Below, piece by piece: positions 15,737 to 24,263 of a stretch of DNA of 57,674 bases (the first letter of the stretch is position 1; each line of letters starts with the position of its first letter). Both the position numbers and the translations under genes were made by a program. The DNA is from Acholeplasmataceae bacterium (GTDB taxonomy: Bacteria; Bacillota_I; Bacilli_A; ML615J-28; CAG-698): assembly GCA_012841865.1 (NCBI GenBank), contig DUTX01000072.1, positions 1 to 57,674 of the forward strand, read 5' to 3'. The notes under the pieces are model-generated. The model worked only from the letters and a program-made list of their open reading frames with translations, was not told where the DNA came from and did no database searches.

Positions 15737-16381
15737 TTATTTTTCTAATTCATTTAAGACTGATGTAACAACTCTATTTTTAATAGCTTTCGCATTACTA
15801 AGTAGTTCGGAACATTCTTTTAAGCAAGCCGTTTTAAATTCTTCGTCAGCAAAACCAGACAAATTCGTTTTCACATTCATAATCGCGCCTTCTAGTCCGG
15901 CAATAAGCAATAAGGTGCCGACTCCAAAATCGGAAAGAGCAGTTTTGGTTGCATGTTCTAACATCGGTTCTGCTACCACTAAAGCTTCGTAGGCAAGTTT
16001 TGCGGTTTTTAAGGGAACATTGGTTGCTTCAATCGTTGCGAGCCTGATTTTCTCTTTTCGCTTCGCAATTTCTTCATCCGTTGTTTTAGCCATTCGGTAA
16101 GCATTTAAAATCTTATTGAAAGCGGCACTGTCCAAATCGACCAAAGTAATCGCTTCTTGTTTTAGCCCTTCGAGCTTTAAAAATCTATTTGTATAATCAG
16201 ATTTGATGTCGTCAGGTAATGCTTGAAACTTCTTTTTCGTAATCGTAATCTGAGCAACCATTCTGATGAGCCCAATTCCGAAAGCAATTGTTTGAGCAGA
16301 GACTGATCCCCCTCCCGGAGTGGGAGCAGCAGAATCTACTTTATCTAAAAATTCATTAACCTTGAGTTCAAAAAAATTCAT
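15737..16381 (-). CDS. Formimidoyltetrahydrofolate cyclodeaminase (FchA/FTCD C-domain type)
   Basis: Converts 5-formimidoyl-THF to 5,10-methenyl-THF and ammonia, the folate-linked end of histidine breakdown. The 214-residue product has the stand-alone cyclodeaminase length and the signature DSAAPTPGGGSVSAQ (about residues 16-30); the rest is the expected all-helical fold. It is the last gene of the hut operon, 10 bases after hutI, with an AAGGAGG site. No glutamate formimidoyltransferase, which would supply its substrate, lies in the window. Confidence 0.9.
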   Translation of the reverse strand: MNFFELKVNEFLDKVDSAAPTPGGGSVSAQTIAFGIGLIRMVAQITITKKKFQALPDDIKSDYTNRFLKLEGLKQEAITLVDLDSAAFNKILNAYRMAKTTDEEIAKRKEKIRLATIEATNVPLKTAKLAYEALVVAEPMLEHATKTALSDFGVGTLLLIAGLEGAIMNVKTNLSGFADEEFKTACLKECSELLSNAKAIKNRVVTSVLNELEK

Positions 16382-16391
16382 TAGTCCTCCT

Positions 16392-17636
16392 TCATTTAAC
16401 CTTCTTTCCTTTTATATAGACTTCTTCTACAAGATTAATTCCGAATCGGTAGAAGAAATAATCAAGATTAGGAGCAGCAAGCACGACAAAATCAGCATCC
16501 ATTCCCGGCATCAATCTACCCTTAGTTGCTTCCAAACCAGAAGCCTTCGCCGCATTTACCGTAACAGCAGTTAAAGCCTCTTCGGGTGTCATTTTCATCT
16601 TCAAGACCGCAAACTGCATAGCCAGCTGCAAGTTTTCCGAAGGACTACTTCCGGGGTTATAGTCGCTTGCAAGCGCAACAGCACAACCATAATCAATCAT
16701 TGCTCGCGCTTTAGCAAATGGTTTGTTCAGATAAAATGAAGTTAAAGGTAGTAGCACAGCAATTGTATCGCTTGAAGCAAGTTTCTGCAAATCTTCATCA
16801 CTTGAAGCTAGGAGATGTTCGGCAGATACAGCCTTTAATTCAGTCGCAAGCGCAGCTCCACCGAGCGCACTCATCTCATCCGCATGGATTTTCAGTTTAA
16901 ACCCTAACTCTTTCGCAAGCCCTAAAAACTCCCTGCTTTCAGAGACAGAAAAAACTCCTTCTTCGCAAAAGATATCAACGAAACTTGCTAGGTTTCTTTT
17001 TTTAATTTCATAAAGCGCTTTTTCCAGCAAAGCAAAATAAGCTTGACGATTATCATGGTACTCACCTGGAAGCGCGTGTGCTCCCATAAAGGTACTCACA
17101 AGCGTCTGAGGTCCTTCGGCCTTTAACTTAGCTACAACCTCAAGTTGTTTAAGTTCGGTTTCAAGGTCCAAGCCATAACCGCTCTTTGCTTCTACTGATG
17201 TCACGCCGAACGAAAGCATCCGTTCCAGGGTTGTGCGTGCCTCTTTATATAGAGTATCAAAGGAAGCTTCCCGGGTTTTACGAACGGTACTTAGAATACC
17301 GCCGCCACTTTTTAAAATCTCGAGATAGGATTCGCCTTGTAGTTTTCTTCGCATTTCATTTTCCCGGGATCCAGCAAAGACCAAATGTGTGTGGCTGTCA
17401 ATAAATCCCGGCACGACCGTTTTTCCAGCTAACGAATAAAAGTTTGCATCTTGATATTTTAAATAGCCGTTTCCGCTACCTACCTCTTTGATTTTTCCTG
17501 CTTCTACAACTATATAACCGTTTTGAAGTGGCTTGACATCGGTCATTGTAGAACCTTTTCGTAAGGGGGAGCCTTCTAAGATATATAAAAGGTTGATGTT
17601 GTGATAAACAGAAAGTTTATTTTCCGCCGGGGACAT
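16392..17636 (-). CDS. hutI: Imidazolonepropionase HutI
   Basis: Hydrolyses 4-imidazolone-5-propionate to N-formimino-L-glutamate. It is an amidohydrolase of 414 residues with metal-ligand motifs DSHTHLVFAG (about 83-92), IHADEM (His plus the catalytic Glu) and ALASDYNPG (Asp). The start at 17636 has GGAGGAAAT upstream and overlaps the hutU end by 20 bases, so translation is coupled. Together with hutH and hutU it gives the conserved first three steps of histidine catabolism. Confidence 0.96.
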   Translation of the reverse strand: MSPAENKLSVYHNINLLYILEGSPLRKGSTMTDVKPLQNGYIVVEAGKIKEVGSGNGYLKYQDANFYSLAGKTVVPGFIDSHTHLVFAGSRENEMRRKLQGESYLEILKSGGGILSTVRKTREASFDTLYKEARTTLERMLSFGVTSVEAKSGYGLDLETELKQLEVVAKLKAEGPQTLVSTFMGAHALPGEYHDNRQAYFALLEKALYEIKKRNLASFVDIFCEEGVFSVSESREFLGLAKELGFKLKIHADEMSALGGAALATELKAVSAEHLLASSDEDLQKLASSDTIAVLLPLTSFYLNKPFAKARAMIDYGCAVALASDYNPGSSPSENLQLAMQFAVLKMKMTPEEALTAVTVNAAKASGLEATKGRLMPGMDADFVVLAAPNLDYFFYRFGINLVEEVYIKGKKVK

Positions 17637-19653
17637 ATTTCCTCCTAATCAAGTCTTGAAGCATTTCCTCATTTACCAAATAAGGAAGTGTAATCTGATC
17701 GTTTGAATTTTTATTATGTTCAATCGCCGTATTAAGCGAATTCGGATTTCTTGCCCAGGCTCTTCTTGCAATACCGCCGATAACATCAAAGGAAAGTGCG
17801 GATTTGATAATCTCATCAACACGCTTGGAACCGTCAAGCAAAAGACCGAAACCGCCATTGATCGATTTTCCGATGCCGACGCCGCCGCCGTTATGTAATA
17901 CGGCCATAGTCATACCGCGAGCACAGTTCCCCGCAAAGACATGTGTTGCCATTTCCGCCATGATATTTGAACCGTCTTTAATATTTGCGGTTTCGCGGAA
18001 AGGTGAATCGGTGCCGCCAGTATCATGGTGGTCGCGACCGAGCATTATCGGTCCGACTTCTTGATTGCGTACCATCTCATTAAATTTCAAAGCAATTTTA
18101 ACTCTGCCGATAGCATCTTGATAGAGAATTCTGGCTTTTGCTCCGACAACAAGATTATACTTTTTAGAATTCTTTATCCAATTATAATTATCAAGATCTT
18201 GAAATCTCCGTACTTTATCAATACAGCTTAAGGCCGCTTGGTCTGTTTTATCTAAATCTTCTTCCCTTCCGCTCAAGCAAACCCAACGGAAAGGACCGTA
18301 ACCATAGTCAAAGAGAACGGGTCCCATGATATCTTCAACATAACTCGGCCAAATAAACCCGTCGTTGGGGTTTACTCTATTTCTACAAATCTCTTGAATC
18401 CCGGCATCATATACAGCTTTCATAAAACTGTTGCCGTAATCAAAGAAATATGTTCCTTTAGATACAAGCGATTTAATAACATAGAAATGTCGTTTCAGAC
18501 TGATATTAACCAGTTGGATAAATTTAGCTTTATCTTCCTTCAACATTTCCGTACGTTCTTCGTAAGAAAGACTGACCGGACAATAACCACCGTCATAAAC
18601 ATTATGACAGGAAGTTTGATCGCTAAGTAAATCTATCTTGATATTATTGTTGTCTGCATACTCAAGTAAAGATACGATATTACCGTAATAGGCAATCGCC
18701 CGCGGTTCTTTTTTATGGATATATTCATAAGCAAGTTTAAAAGCTTCTTCAGGGGAAGTAGTGATATTATGAATCCAACCCTGATCATATCTGGTTTTTA
18801 TCCTTGAATAATCCACTTCCGCAATCACACCGACGCCACCTGCGATTTCGGCCGCTTTTCCTTGGGCACCGCTCATGCCGCCAAGGCCGCTTGAAACAAA
18901 AAGTTTTCCGGCTAGGTTTGCATCATACGGTACCCTAAGTTTTTGTCTTCCGGCATTAAGGAGTGTAGAATAAGTACCGTGGACAATCCCCTGAGGGCCG
19001 ATATACATCCAGCCACCGGCAGTCATTTGGCCGTAGGAAGCCACACCGAGGCTTGCGGCACGGTTCCAATTTTCTAAGTCATCATATAGTCCGACCATTA
19101 AACCATTGGTAATGATGACACGCGGAGCATTAGGGTGTGATTTAAAAATTCCAAAAGGATGGCCGGAAGCTACAACCAAAGTTTGGTCTTCTTCTAATTC
19201 TTCTAAATAGCGTTTTACCAGCCAATACTGCATCCAGTTTTGGAAAACAGCTCCGGTTTCGCCGTAAGTTATAAGTTCATAAGGGTAAAGCGCAACCTCG
19301 GGATCTAAGTTGTTGTCGATCATCACCTGTAAGGCGCGTCCCGCCAGGGTTTTGCCTTTGTATTCTTCTAGTGGTTTTCCGTAAATCCGCTCCTTAGGCC
19401 GGAAACGATAACCATAAATCCGCCCTTTGGTTAGAAGTTCATCCAGAAATTCCGGTGCAAGCTCTTCATGCCACTTTTCCGGAATATAACGTAAAGCATT
19501 TTTTAAAGCAAGAGCGGTTTCTGCTTCACTTAACACAAATTCACGTTTCGGTGCTCTTCTTAACTTTGGATCAAACTCCGGATATTCGGGAAGATCCGTA
19601 AAGATGGCATCAAGTTTTATTTTCATTGCTTCAGAAATTAATTTATTATTCAT
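17617..19653 (-). CDS. hutU: Urocanate hydratase HutU (long form)
   Basis: Adds water to urocanate to give imidazolonepropionate, using tightly bound NAD. The Rossmann-like segment SSGLGGMSGAQGKAAEI is present, as are the conserved WMYIGPQGI and QTSCH (with the family Cys). At 678 residues it belongs to the long urocanase form (like the animal enzyme, about 676) and not the roughly 555-residue form of Bacillus and Pseudomonas. It starts 9 bases after hutH. Confidence 0.97.
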   Translation of the reverse strand: MNNKLISEAMKIKLDAIFTDLPEYPEFDPKLRRAPKREFVLSEAETALALKNALRYIPEKWHEELAPEFLDELLTKGRIYGYRFRPKERIYGKPLEEYKGKTLAGRALQVMIDNNLDPEVALYPYELITYGETGAVFQNWMQYWLVKRYLEELEEDQTLVVASGHPFGIFKSHPNAPRVIITNGLMVGLYDDLENWNRAASLGVASYGQMTAGGWMYIGPQGIVHGTYSTLLNAGRQKLRVPYDANLAGKLFVSSGLGGMSGAQGKAAEIAGGVGVIAEVDYSRIKTRYDQGWIHNITTSPEEAFKLAYEYIHKKEPRAIAYYGNIVSLLEYADNNNIKIDLLSDQTSCHNVYDGGYCPVSLSYEERTEMLKEDKAKFIQLVNISLKRHFYVIKSLVSKGTYFFDYGNSFMKAVYDAGIQEICRNRVNPNDGFIWPSYVEDIMGPVLFDYGYGPFRWVCLSGREEDLDKTDQAALSCIDKVRRFQDLDNYNWIKNSKKYNLVVGAKARILYQDAIGRVKIALKFNEMVRNQEVGPIMLGRDHHDTGGTDSPFRETANIKDGSNIMAEMATHVFAGNCARGMTMAVLHNGGGVGIGKSINGGFGLLLDGSKRVDEIIKSALSFDVIGGIARRAWARNPNSLNTAIEHNKNSNDQITLPYLVNEEMLQDLIRRKYVPGGK

Positions 19654-19662
19654 ATTATCCTC

Positions 19663-21186
19663 CTACTCCAAGGTTCCAATTTTCTCCTCGATAGCTCCCA
19701 CAAACTTAGGGTCAAAAATAATCTTTTCCGCAAGTTCCAAATATGGATACATAATCGCATCGTTTTCTATAAAAGGAACTTTATTTCGAAAATATTGATA
19801 AGCAATCGCACTGCCCTGACCTAAAGTCTTTTTTCTAAAGTCAAGCGCTTGACAGGCTGAAAATACTTCCGTGGCAAGCACCTTCCAAGCATTCCCGACA
19901 ATTTCGCGGGCTTGTCTTGCTGCAATGGTGCCCATCGAAACATGGTCTTCTTGGTTTCCTGAAGAAGGAATTGAATCAACGCTTGCAGGATGCGCCAAGA
20001 CTTTATTTTCACTTACCAAAGAGGCAGCACTATATTGAACAATCATAAAACCGGAATTTAAGCCCGGATTAGCAACAAGAAAAGCAGGTAGACCGGCATT
20101 TAAAGCCGGATTAACCAATCTTTCGATTCTTCTTTCACTGATATTAGCAAGTTCAGCGGCAGCTATTTTTAAGAAATCAAAAGCCTGAGCCATAATCTCG
20201 CCATGAAAGTTTCCGCCGGAATAGACCTTATCTACACCAAAAATCAAAGGATTATCGGTTGCGGCGTTCATTTCAATTTCTACTTTTTCTTTTATATATT
20301 GCAAAGCATCGCGGCTTGCTCCATGGACTTGTGTAAGGCAGCGCAGCGAATAGGCATCCTGAACTCGTACTTCACCTTGGGAGGTAAGATGTTTGCTTCC
20401 TTCGGTTAGTTTGCGGATATTGTTTGCGGAAGCGATTTGGCCAAATTGGCCACGCGCTTGATGGACTTCGGGAGCAAAGGCTTCCCGGACTCCAAGTAAC
20501 GCTTCCAAAGATAGTGCTCCGGCAATATCAGCAACCTTAGCAAGTCTTAAAGCATCATAAAGCGCCAGGGCACCGATTGCGGTCATAGCTTGCGTGCCAT
20601 TGATAATTGATAGTCCTTCTTTTGCTTCCAAACGTGGTAAAGGTTTGATTCCGGCCTGAGTCAAAGCCTGTGACGCTTTCATCAATTTGCCTTGATAATA
20701 GACTTCACCTTCGCCAAGTAAGGTTAACCCCATATGAGCAAGGGGCGCTAAATCACCGCTTGCGCCTAAAGAGCCTTGGGCGGGAATTGCAGGAATAATG
20801 TTTTGATTTAAATAGAGCAATAATTGTTTAACCGTCTCTAGCCTAATTCCGGAATACCCACGGGCGAGGGCATTGATTCTTAAAAGCATAATGCCACGGA
20901 CTTCTTCTTCGCTTAAATGCGATCCGACACCACAGGCATGGGATTTTAAAAGATTAAGTTGCAGTGTTGATAAATCCGAATTGGAAATCACCATTTCAGA
21001 AAATTTTCCAAAGCCTGTATTTAAGCCATAAACCTTACGGTTTTCTTTTACAATCTTAGCAATAGTTTTTTGAGCAGCAATAATTCGCCTTTCTGCCTCT
21101 TCCGATAAGAATACTTCTTCTTGATAACGGGCAACCCGAATAAATTGTTCTAAATCTAAGTTATGGCCGCTGATTTCGATTGCCAT
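19663..21186 (-). CDS. hutH: Histidine ammonia-lyase HutH
   Basis: Deaminates histidine to trans-urocanate, the entry step of the pathway. The MIO cofactor triad Ala142-Ser143-Gly144 is visible in GSLGASGDLAPLAHM; YGLNTGFG (about 53-60, catalytic Tyr) and SGNQEDHVSMG are conserved. The 507-residue length is normal. The ATG follows GGAGGAAGAAC. First gene of a four-gene operon with its own promoter. No HutP, HutR or other obvious regulator is adjacent, nor a histidine transporter. Confidence 0.98.
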   Translation of the reverse strand: MAIEISGHNLDLEQFIRVARYQEEVFLSEEAERRIIAAQKTIAKIVKENRKVYGLNTGFGKFSEMVISNSDLSTLQLNLLKSHACGVGSHLSEEEVRGIMLLRINALARGYSGIRLETVKQLLLYLNQNIIPAIPAQGSLGASGDLAPLAHMGLTLLGEGEVYYQGKLMKASQALTQAGIKPLPRLEAKEGLSIINGTQAMTAIGALALYDALRLAKVADIAGALSLEALLGVREAFAPEVHQARGQFGQIASANNIRKLTEGSKHLTSQGEVRVQDAYSLRCLTQVHGASRDALQYIKEKVEIEMNAATDNPLIFGVDKVYSGGNFHGEIMAQAFDFLKIAAAELANISERRIERLVNPALNAGLPAFLVANPGLNSGFMIVQYSAASLVSENKVLAHPASVDSIPSSGNQEDHVSMGTIAARQAREIVGNAWKVLATEVFSACQALDFRKKTLGQGSAIAYQYFRNKVPFIENDAIMYPYLELAEKIIFDPKFVGAIEEKIGTLE

Positions 21187-21211
21187 GTTCTTCCTCCTTT
21201 ATCTATTTTTC

Positions 21212-21240
21212 ATTTTACTATATTCGCCCCCTTTAAGCAA
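21212..21240 (-). promoter_or_regulatory. Promoter of the hut operon
   Basis: TTGCTT, exactly 17 bases (including five G in a row) and TAAAAT on the minus strand, about 25 bases before the hutH ATG. No clear catabolite (cre) site is seen, although the short gap leaves little room. Confidence 0.65.
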
Positions 21241-21247
21241 GATAAAA

Positions 21248-21267
21248 AGCTCGGCAACAACCGAGCT
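21248..21267 (-). terminator. Terminator of the 277-residue membrane gene
   Basis: AGCTCGG, a 6-base loop and CCGAGCT followed by TTTTTATC on the minus strand, directly after the stop. Confidence 0.8.
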
Positions 21268-22100
21268 TAAGCTAGAGCTAAATATATTAATAAGCCGATT
21301 CCGAAGGAGGCGATATTTGCTGCAATTGCATAAACAACTGCTAGCCATTTTTTCTTTTCCTTCAGGAAAATACCGTAAATGATAGCTTCTCCTAAAACAA
21401 TTAAGAATTCCAGCAAGATATAAATAATTACTCCGACTAAAACGCTTTGGTAATAAGATGTGATATTAAGTAACACATTTAAGAAAATTTGCGTGATAAT
21501 ATTAACAATCAAGACCAATTTATAACTTCTAGAATTGCGATAACCAAATAGATAAAGAATACCAATTTCTATTAAAACCGTCGCGAGCAATCGTAATAAT
21601 AAAGATATTATCTCAGTGGTATAATCATAATTCTTTTTAACTTCAACTATATTTTCAGTTCGATCAATAATAACATGATAATAAGTATTAAAGGCATAAC
21701 GTTCAAGAACAGGTGAGGTGAAATAGGTACCGTCTTCTAACATGATCAACACTTTAAATGTTGAAGGTGGATAATAACCCCAAACAAAAGATGTATCTCC
21801 TTCAAGTTCCCAATGACTGCCGATCCACTTAAATCCTTCCGAATCTCGATATTCCATAATTCTATGATATGGTTGATACTCGGGGTCACCATTTTCAAGC
21901 CAGTCTTCATAGGTAAAATTAGGTCCTCCTGCTTTTTGAGATATCAAAGTGGCGGTATACTTTTCACCCTCTAAACCTGTAATTTTAATATTAACGGATG
22001 GTTTCGGTCCCACATCGGCATTAACCCGAATGTTAGACCCGATAAACAAAAATAAGAAGATAGACAAAATAACAAATAAATAAAATCTAAATTTACGCAT
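21267..22100 (-). CDS. Secreted/membrane protein of unknown function, N-terminal signal and C-terminal membrane domain
   Basis: I recognise only a general family of Firmicute proteins that begin with a signal peptide followed by ADVGPKPS. Residues 5-28 are a signal sequence. About 29-160 form an extracytoplasmic beta-rich domain rich in Tyr and Trp. Four hydrophobic segments follow (about 165-185, 195-213, 218-243 and 252-276). A GGGGAGGAAGTA ribosome site lies inside the end of the upstream broken zinc-ribbon gene, whose TAA overlaps this ATG (TAATG). Function unknown; the arrangement suggests a membrane sensor or immunity-like protein, but that is guesswork. Confidence 0.75.
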   Translation of the reverse strand: MRKFRFYLFVILSIFLFLFIGSNIRVNADVGPKPSVNIKITGLEGEKYTATLISQKAGGPNFTYEDWLENGDPEYQPYHRIMEYRDSEGFKWIGSHWELEGDTSFVWGYYPPSTFKVLIMLEDGTYFTSPVLERYAFNTYYHVIIDRTENIVEVKKNYDYTTEIISLLLRLLATVLIEIGILYLFGYRNSRSYKLVLIVNIITQIFLNVLLNITSYYQSVLVGVIIYILLEFLIVLGEAIIYGIFLKEKKKWLAVVYAIAANIASFGIGLLIYLALA

Positions 22101-22467
22101 TACTTCCTCCCCATAATAATCATTATTATACGAGCTATTCCAAGTAAAACACCCAAAGAAGCGAATATTAAACCTACCTTTGAATATCTACCGGTTTTTC
22201 GATAAAGAAAAGTTAAACAAAGGCGATGGTTCCAAAGATAAGAGCAAAAACATAGGCCAGCGGAATATCGATAAAACCTGCAAATCCGAAAACTTAGGCA
22301 AGTATTCCAAAGATTAAATTCTTAAGTACCCTTGCTTCACTGTCACGAGGACCCGAGGATGAGTATTTCGGAATTAGTTTCTTGGCTGCGTTTGTTATTG
22401 TCTTTCCACAATCAGGACAGATCGAAACACTTTCAAACAACACCCTTCCACAATCTCTGCATTCCAT
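22099..22467 (-). pseudogene. Zinc-ribbon membrane protein, broken by an in-frame stop and a frameshift
   Basis: Starting from an ATG at 22467 with a GGAGGAGAAAAG site, the frame gives a zinc ribbon with two Cys pairs (CRDCG then CPDCG), a short linker and GILA, then hits TAA. Beyond it the same frame continues as a hydrophobic membrane-like stretch (VFGFAGFIDIPLAYVFAL), then a second TAA. A change of frame nearby restores FLYRKTGRYSK and a final hydrophobic helix ending MGRK-TAA, exactly overlapping the next gene's ATG. The intact ancestor would be a zinc ribbon plus two membrane segments. Two separate lesions make a real pseudogene more likely than one sequencing error. Confidence 0.7.
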
Positions 22468-22494
22468 CTTTTCTCCTCTCCGTTTACAATAAAC

Positions 22495-22770
22495 CTATTC
22501 TTTTTTTAAGACATCCTGAAAGGCTTCCGTTTCTTCCATCACCTTTTTTACATAAGGACAGACAGGAATGATTGTTTTCATTTCGCTTCTTGCAAGTTCA
22601 ACCACTTCTTCTACAAGCTTAAAAGCAAGCCCCTGCCCGCGAAATGCCGGATCAACAAAGGTGTGATCAACAATCATATCATCATCCTTAATCTTAAAGG
22701 TAAGTTCACCAATTCGTTTTTCGTAACTTGAGCCCAGATATAAGGAATTATTTTCTCTCTTTATTTCCAT
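22495..22770 (-). CDS. Small GNAT-fold acetyltransferase (COG2388/YjdJ type)
   Basis: Probable N-acetyltransferase of the short 90-100 residue GNAT subfamily; substrate unknown. The core VDHTFVDPAFRGQGLAFKLVE (residues about 34-54, split here only for reading) holds the acetyl-CoA pyrophosphate loop R-G-Q-G-L-A. The C-terminal CPYVKKVM element is typical of the subfamily. AAGGAGCATTTT precedes the ATG. It overlaps the end of the upstream membrane-protein gene by 23 bases. Confidence 0.88.
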   Translation of the reverse strand: MEIKRENNSLYLGSSYEKRIGELTFKIKDDDMIVDHTFVDPAFRGQGLAFKLVEEVVELARSEMKTIIPVCPYVKKVMEETEAFQDVLKKE

Positions 22771-24133
22771 AAAATGCTCCTTTCAAAAAAAGAGATTTGT
22801 GTTTAAGATTTAAAAAGATTAGTTTTCTAAATATATAGAGCATTAATCCCATAAATATGACACCGATATGAAAGAAGAGATAAAATAATAATAATACTTT
22901 TCCTTCATTTGGCACATATTGACCGCCGAAATAAACGAACGCATCATTGATATCTTTCAAGACCGGGAAATCTTCACTTTTATATAGCAAGAGGTTGGTT
23001 TCAGCTTCCCTAATTTCAATTCTTAAATTTCCTTCTTTTTCCGGAGTAAATTCTTCTAAGCGGTGGTCTTTATCGGAATAATCAATTTCGTAAAGAATTC
23101 TATCGTCTTGGATAAAAAGAAGCTTTAACCGGGACTTCTCAGAAGCGGTTATATTATAAAAACGAAAGTTATAGATTACTGAAATATCGTCTCCGGTAGA
23201 ATAGGTCCATTCCACGTAAGTTCTAAGCATTATAAATCCAAAATTTTCTTCATAATAAACGACAGGCTCTAAAGTATAAAACATTGCATCATCTACCAGT
23301 TCAAAATATGCCTTCCTCGCCTCGGTAGAGAATGTAGTTTCCGGTGATGCAGTAGCATGTTCCATAGTTGCTTCCGGAACAAAAACTACATATAAGCCAA
23401 AGAAAGAAATCAAACCGATTATTACTGCCAATGTATAAGAAGAAATAGCAACAATTCTCCCGCGGATTCCCTTTCCAAATATTAATAGAAAGATAAACAA
23501 TGTAATAATAAAAATAAAAACAAACGGAAACGGAAGAGCCAAATATATAACAAATAACAATAGATAGCCAATTTTCGAAAGTAAACTAGCGTTTTTAAAT
23601 CTTTTCCAAAGGTTAATTTCTCCGGACCAATTGACAGTCTTTTTCTTCTTATAATAGCCCTGAAAAGCTATATTAAGTAAATATATAAAAATAATTAGAC
23701 AGGGAATGACGAGAAAACTATAATAGCCACCCCATTTTTCCCAATCTATATAATCAAGATTGCGGTAATCCGTTGCGAAATAAAATTGAAGAGTATTTAA
23801 TAATTCATCATTTAAAGAATAGATTTCGATATCCAGAAAGGTATTTCTTGGTACAGTTTGAAAGAATACTTCCTCTTTAGTATCATGATATTTTTCTAAA
23901 TTAACTAAAACATAATAATCTTTTCCAACTTCCAGAAAATATCTAACCTTATCAGAGTTATTTTCTTTTACACGTAAAAATGAAAAATCATATTCTTTCA
24001 GCGTATAGATATTATCATATAAATGAAAGTCTTCTTCAAGCTCAATATTAGGTGAAGAATGTCCTCCGAACAACCAATAAATTAAAGAATATATAAGTAA
24101 AAATGTTAGCACTATTAATAAATGTTTTTTCAT
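22748..24133 (-). CDS. Multi-pass membrane protein of unknown function
   Basis: I do not recognise the family. The 461-residue product (from the ATG at 24133) has hydrophobic segments near the N-terminus (about 3-24), then about 135-155, 185-220 and 228-252, an extracytoplasmic-looking domain of about 160 residues with many Tyr and Phe, and a last segment near 425-450. The two outer domains are rich in aromatic and acidic residues. The frame extends to 24187, but the ATG at 24133 directly precedes the signal-like helix. It is cotranscribed with the small GNAT gene. Confidence 0.7.
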   Translation of the reverse strand: MKKHLLIVLTFLLIYSLIYWLFGGHSSPNIELEEDFHLYDNIYTLKEYDFSFLRVKENNSDKVRYFLEVGKDYYVLVNLEKYHDTKEEVFFQTVPRNTFLDIEIYSLNDELLNTLQFYFATDYRNLDYIDWEKWGGYYSFLVIPCLIIFIYLLNIAFQGYYKKKKTVNWSGEINLWKRFKNASLLSKIGYLLLFVIYLALPFPFVFIFIITLFIFLLIFGKGIRGRIVAISSYTLAVIIGLISFFGLYVVFVPEATMEHATASPETTFSTEARKAYFELVDDAMFYTLEPVVYYEENFGFIMLRTYVEWTYSTGDDISVIYNFRFYNITASEKSRLKLLFIQDDRILYEIDYSDKDHRLEEFTPEKEGNLRIEIREAETNLLLYKSEDFPVLKDINDAFVYFGGQYVPNEGKVLLLFYLFFHIGVIFMGLMLYIFRKLIFLNLKHKSLFLKGAFYGNKERK

Positions 24134-24216
24134 CAAACCAACCCTAACAAGTCTCCTATATTTTACCATATAAACAAAATAAAACAATATGTCACTTTCT
24201 TTTTCACAAAAGAAAA

Positions 24217-24250
24217 AGCATTTCTTTCCATAAAGCAGGAAAGAAATGCT
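24217..24250 (-). terminator. Strong terminator of the pectin operon
   Basis: AGCATTTCTTTCC, an 8-base loop and GGAAAGAAATGCT form a perfect 13-bp stem followed by TTTTCTTTTG on the minus strand, just after the giant lipoprotein gene. Confidence 0.85.
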
Positions 24251-24263
24251 TTCTTTTCAACTA

